From positions 1 through 64,000 of the forward strand of contig JBHOQS010000006.1 of assembly GCA_042408875.1 (NCBI GenBank): 64,000 nucleotides of DNA. The letters are read 5' to 3'. The notes beneath the pieces were generated by a model, which saw only the letters and a list, made by a program, of their open reading frames with translations, ran no database searches and was not told where the DNA came from. The translations under genes and the position numbers were made by a program. This document shows, piece by piece, positions 61,192-64,000 of the stretch. Numbering within the stretch: position 1 is the first letter of the stretch; each line of letters starts with the position of its first letter. This stretch comes from JBHOQS01 sp042408875. GTDB taxonomy: Bacteria; Chloroflexota; UBA11872; JBHOQS01.

Positions 61192-63540
61192 ATGCGTCTC
61201 CCTGGTTGCTTGCCGGATCGTATGTATTCAGTTACGGCGCGTCTGTGGCCCGGCCCGCGCCGACGACGGGCAGGCGTTGCCGGAACGATGCTCTTTGTGG
61301 CTACCGCTCTCGTGGTGGTGTCGGCCTGTACTGTGCAGCCTATCCCTGTCGGACCGTTCCGCATTGGCCCGCAGATAGGCCAGCAGGGACAGCCGGGTCA
61401 GCAGGTTCAGCCTGGAGGGCAGCAAGGTCAGCAACCGGCACAGCAGGCGCTGCCGGTTGGGGTGGCGAAGGTCGGCCGCGGAACCCTGACCTCGTCGGTG
61501 ACCTACACCGCAACCATCCAGCCGAAAAAGCAGCTCAACATCCTGCCCCGCATTGCCGCGCGCATCATTCGCATTCCGGTCGACGTGGGGCAGGAGGTGA
61601 AGGCCGGCGACTTACTGGTGGAGCTCGACCATACCACGATCGATGCGCAAATTGCTCAGGCAATGGCGACGGTCAACGTGCAGCGGGCGAACCTGGCGGC
61701 AGCCCAGGCTCGGTTGAACACGATCCTGGCCGGGCCCAGGCCGGATGACGTGGCTGTGGCCCAGGCACAGCTTGACGCAGCCCGAGTGCGCCTGGAGCAG
61801 GCCCAGGCCGGCGGCCGCCCCGAGGATATTGCCGTGGCCACCTCTGCCCTGGAGAGCGCCAAGAACCGCCTGGCGCAGGTGAAGGCCGCCGGCCGGCCGG
61901 AAGATATCCGTGCCCAGCAGGCGCGCGTCGAGCAGGCCAGGGCGCAACTCGCGGCCGCTGAGGCGCAGTTGCAGGCCGCCCGCGTGCGCCTGGAGCAGGT
62001 CAAGGCTGGTCCGCGCGAAGAAGACGTGCGCGCCCAGCAGGCAGTCCTGGACCAGGCGAAGACGCGGCTCGCCCAGCTCACCGACGCGCCGAAAGTGCGG
62101 CCGGAGGACCTGCGCGCCGCGGAGATTGAAGTACAGCGCCAGCAGGCCAACTTGGATAAGGCGCGCGCCGACCTGGAGACGCTGCGGGCCCGCGGCGTCG
62201 GCTCCACGCAGTCCGGCGCAGCCGCGGCAACCCAGGCTGTCTTCGACCAGATGATAGCGAGCGCAGAAGCAACGGTGCGCGCTAGCGAGGCAGCGCTCCT
62301 AGCTGCGCAAAATAACCTGGAGAAGCTGAAGAACACTAGCCCCACGCCCTGGGACCTGCGCCTCGCGGAGCTCCAGGTGCACCAGGCTATGGCCAACCTG
62401 GACAAGCTGCGCAATGTAAGCCCATTCGATATCAAGTCGGCCGAGGCGGCGGTGGCGCAGGCCGAGTCGGCAGTAGCACAACAGCGTGCTGCGGTGGCAG
62501 TTGCAGAGGCACAGCTTGACCTCTTGAAGGCGCCGACGCTGTTCGATGTAAAGGCTGCTGAGGAAGCAGTGAACCAGGCCCAGGCGAACCTGGAGAAGCT
62601 GCTCAAGCCAAACCCCTTTGACGTTGCCGCTGCCCAGGCGGCTGTAGACCAGGCGCAGGCGAACTTCAACCTGCGGAAGCATCCCTATACCGACAACGAC
62701 CGCGCTGCTGCGGAAGCCGCCGTCGCCCAGGCCCGCGCCGCGGTCGAACAGGCGATGGCCGCGGTGGAGATCCAAAGGGCTGCGCTGAACGATGCCTTTA
62801 TCACTGCTCCCTTCGACGGGATCGTGGCCGACCGGCTGCTGACCGAAGGCGCTATCTCCTCGGCGAACTCGCCTATCCTCACGCTTATCTCCAAGGAGAT
62901 GGAGGTGGTCCTGAATATCGAGGAGAGCGTGATCGGGCGCATCCGCGAGGGCATGGGTGTGACGCTGACGGCGCCGGCCTATCCCGGCGAGCAGTTCAGC
63001 GGCACCGTGAGCTTCATCGGCCTGAGCGCCGATACGCGCAGTCGGACGTTCACAGTGAAGGTTACTCCCAACGATCCGGAGCGGAAGCTGCGGCCCGGCA
63101 TGTCGGTGCAGGTGAAACTCGAGACCGAGCGGCACGAGAACGTGCTGACCGTGCCGCGCACGGCGGTGCTCCAGCGGGAGAATCGCAGCGTGGTGTTTGT
63201 GGTCAGCGACGGCGTGGCCATGATGCGCCCGGTGACCACAGGCCTGTTCGACGACCGGGTGGTCGAGATTGTCAGTGGCCTTCAGGAGAGCGACGATATC
63301 GTGGTCTCGGGCCAAAATGTGTTGCGCGACAAAGACCCGGTGCGCGTCGTGCAGCCTGGCCAAGGACAGGGCGGCCAAGGCGGAGCGGGGGGCCAGGGTG
63401 GCCAGCGGCCTGGGCAGGGCGGGCCACAGGCAGGCCAGCAACCGGCAGGCCAGCCTGGCCAGCAGCGGCAGGGTCCGCCGGGCCAGGGCGGCCAGCAGGC
63501 CGGTGGCCAGCAGCCGGCCGGGCAGGGCCGCGGCGGCTGA
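61192..63540 (+). CDS. RND efflux adaptor (HlyD/MFP family), second system
   Basis: A 782-residue adaptor, again about twice the usual length. A signal region with lipobox-like VVVSAC (about residue 45), then a short Gln/Gly repeat (QQGQPGQQVQPGGQQGQQ), a lipoyl half (ILPRIAARIIRIPVDVGQEVKAGDLLVELD), ~400 residues of coiled coil, the return half (ITAPFDGIVADRLLTEGAI), a barrel (KLRPGMSVQVKL) and a Gly/Gln-rich C-terminal tail of about 60 residues (GQGGQGG repeats). It works with the pump just upstream. The tail could reach through or bind the wall. Confidence 0.93.
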   Translation: MRLPGCLPDRMYSVTARLWPGPRRRRAGVAGTMLFVATALVVVSACTVQPIPVGPFRIGPQIGQQGQPGQQVQPGGQQGQQPAQQALPVGVAKVGRGTLTSSVTYTATIQPKKQLNILPRIAARIIRIPVDVGQEVKAGDLLVELDHTTIDAQIAQAMATVNVQRANLAAAQARLNTILAGPRPDDVAVAQAQLDAARVRLEQAQAGGRPEDIAVATSALESAKNRLAQVKAAGRPEDIRAQQARVEQARAQLAAAEAQLQAARVRLEQVKAGPREEDVRAQQAVLDQAKTRLAQLTDAPKVRPEDLRAAEIEVQRQQANLDKARADLETLRARGVGSTQSGAAAATQAVFDQMIASAEATVRASEAALLAAQNNLEKLKNTSPTPWDLRLAELQVHQAMANLDKLRNVSPFDIKSAEAAVAQAESAVAQQRAAVAVAEAQLDLLKAPTLFDVKAAEEAVNQAQANLEKLLKPNPFDVAAAQAAVDQAQANFNLRKHPYTDNDRAAAEAAVAQARAAVEQAMAAVEIQRAALNDAFITAPFDGIVADRLLTEGAISSANSPILTLISKEMEVVLNIEESVIGRIREGMGVTLTAPAYPGEQFSGTVSFIGLSADTRSRTFTVKVTPNDPERKLRPGMSVQVKLETERHENVLTVPRTAVLQRENRSVVFVVSDGVAMMRPVTTGLFDDRVVEIVSGLQESDDIVVSGQNVLRDKDPVRVVQPGQGQGGQGGAGGQGGQRPGQGGPQAGQQPAGQPGQQRQGPPGQGGQQAGGQQPAGQGRGG

Positions 63541-63565
63541 TCCGCTGAGTGCTTCGACACTCCCA

Positions 63566-63613
63566 GCGTGAGGAGGGGCGGAGTACTCGCTCCTTCCCCT
63601 CCTCATGCTTTTT
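63566..63613 (+). terminator. Intrinsic terminator after second efflux adaptor
   Basis: GCGTGAGGAGGGG (63566-63578) pairs with CCCCTCCTCATGC (63596-63608), 12 Watson-Crick pairs plus one G-T, then TTTTT. It follows the adaptor stop by about 25 bases. Confidence 0.85.
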
Positions 63614-63630
63614 CTCCCCCGCAGCCGTGT

Positions 63631-63659
63631 TTGACAGTTTCGGCCATTCAGCGTATGCT
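63631..63659 (+). promoter_or_regulatory. Promoter of the pyr operon
   Basis: TTGACA (63631-63636), a 17-base spacer and TATGCT (63654-63659). Transcription would start near 63666, just at a small hairpin, giving a leader of about 295 bases before pyrR. Confidence 0.75.
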
Positions 63660-63663
63660 TACT

Positions 63664-63742
63664 GCGGTGCCCTCTCAGGGCACCGCGCGCATGGGCTGTG
63701 CGCCCGGATCCTTTAAATCCGGTCCAGCGAGGCCGGGAAGGA
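63664..63742 (+). promoter_or_regulatory. PyrR-binding leader of the pyr operon
   Basis: First a hairpin GCGGTGCCCT-CTC-AGGGCACCGC (63664-63686). Then TTTAAATCC followed by CCGG-TCCAGCGAGG-CCGG (63719-63736) and GAAGG: this matches the PyrR-binding loop consensus UCCnGnGAGGcu...GnAAGG known from Bacillus pyr leaders. Bound PyrR would favour the downstream terminator at 63808-63834 when UMP is high. Confidence 0.8.
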
Positions 63743-63807
63743 GTAGCGGTGGCGCTCTGTCTTCCATTACACCTCTACACCTCATCGTCATCCTTGTCAG
63801 TGAACCC

Positions 63808-63834
63808 CTTGCCACAGGGCAAGCGGTTTTTTTT
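63808..63834 (+). terminator. Attenuator terminator of the pyr leader
   Basis: CTTGCC-ACAG-GGCAAG (63808-63823), extended by two further pairs across one mismatch, then eight Ts (63827-63834). In PyrR attenuation this hairpin competes with an antiterminator and ends transcription when PyrR-UMP is bound. Confidence 0.85.
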
Positions 63835-63960
63835 GTGCCTCACGCAAACCGGTGTTTACGTTACTTCCCCGGCCCGTGGCCGGCTGCCGGCAGGTCTCAC
63901 GCACAGCATACTTGCGCGCCCTGATGACTACGCCCTCGTTCACCTGGTGAGGTACCCCTG

Positions 63961-64000
63961 ATGCGCTCGCCTGTCTCCGATGAGAAGATCATCCTCGGAC
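63961..64000 (+). CDS. pyrR: PyrR bifunctional regulator/uracil phosphoribosyltransferase (N-terminus only)
   Basis: The last 40 bases encode MRSPVSDEKIILG, cut by the window end. EKIIL near the N-terminus is typical of PyrR. Ribosome binding site GGTGAGG lies about 8 bases upstream. The identification rests mainly on the PyrR-binding leader directly before it, since PyrR genes usually stand first in such operons. pyrB or another pyr gene is less likely from these residues. Confidence 0.7.
   Translation, partial: MRSPVSDEKIILG

Noticed and set aside
62299..63606. 435-codon minus-strand frame over the second adaptor
   Set aside because: Mirror of the repeat-rich adaptor sequence; no start signal or recognisable domain.

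Overview
The window is a GC-rich bacterial chromosome segment with short, AT-rich intergenic gaps. The gene content points to Chloroflexota, probably a pigmented thermophile-type lineage. Pointers are a secreted protein of a Chloroflexota-like type at the left edge, RNase J, PAS/GAF kinases with NarL-type regulators, lipoprotein-type efflux adaptors with no outer-membrane factor, Tat/lipobox solute-binding proteins, an LPxTG protein and a CruF-type acyclic carotenoid cluster. No phage, insertion sequence, CRISPR array or rRNA was seen. The lineage is an inference; no marker gene in the window proves it.

Layout. 1-4.3 kb: a truncated secreted protein (minus strand, open at the left edge), an SDR oxidoreductase, then a minus-strand set of a 49-residue CxxC membrane microprotein, a linalool dehydratase/isomerase-like protein and a methyltransferase. 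4.6-13.4 kb: RNase J, an FtsK/SpoIIIE translocase, a medium-chain dehydrogenase, a convergent sugar epimerase-like gene and a GAF-PAS hybrid histidine kinase. 13.5-21.4 kb: an orphan solute-binding lipoprotein, then (minus) a MarR-RND-adaptor efflux operon with a recognisable promoter. 21.4-25.7 kb: a methyltransferase/receiver pair and a NarL-type two-component pair. 25.8-34.2 kb: a second orphan solute-binding protein, a queuosine-precursor transporter, an excisionase-like DNA-binding protein, a sugar nucleotidyltransferase and SIS isomerase pair, a toroid protein coupled to a nitroreductase-methyltransferase fusion, and an SRPBCC gene. 34.2-42.4 kb: a TIGR01777 epimerase and then the carotenoid operon (TetR, IspH, CrtB, CrtI, glycosyltransferase, CruF, acyltransferase), nearly every junction overlapping, behind a TTGACA promoter with a perfect 16-bp palindrome at the start site.

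42.4-50.8 kb: an LPxTG-anchored DUF4397 protein with its own promoter and palindrome, a STAND ATPase regulator, a possible structured RNA, a Tat-exported ferritin-like protein, aldehyde dehydrogenase, creatininase-family hydrolase and AI-2E family permease. 51-57.5 kb: homoserine dehydrogenase and threonine synthase, a TatA/B protein, an HTH-receiver-GGDDF fusion, tRNA-Ser(CGA) with promoter and terminator, and a flippase. 57.7-63.6 kb: a second RND pump and adaptor preceded by eleven 7-bp repeats. 63.6-64 kb: a textbook PyrR attenuation leader (promoter, PyrR-binding hairpin, terminator) followed by the first codons of pyrR, cut by the window end.

Two themes stand out. First, at least thirteen intergenic gaps hold short tandem or near-tandem duplications (7-16 bp units), mostly just upstream of genes. 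Second, several promoters share TTGACA-N17-TAnnnT, so sigma-A type promoters can be read by eye here.
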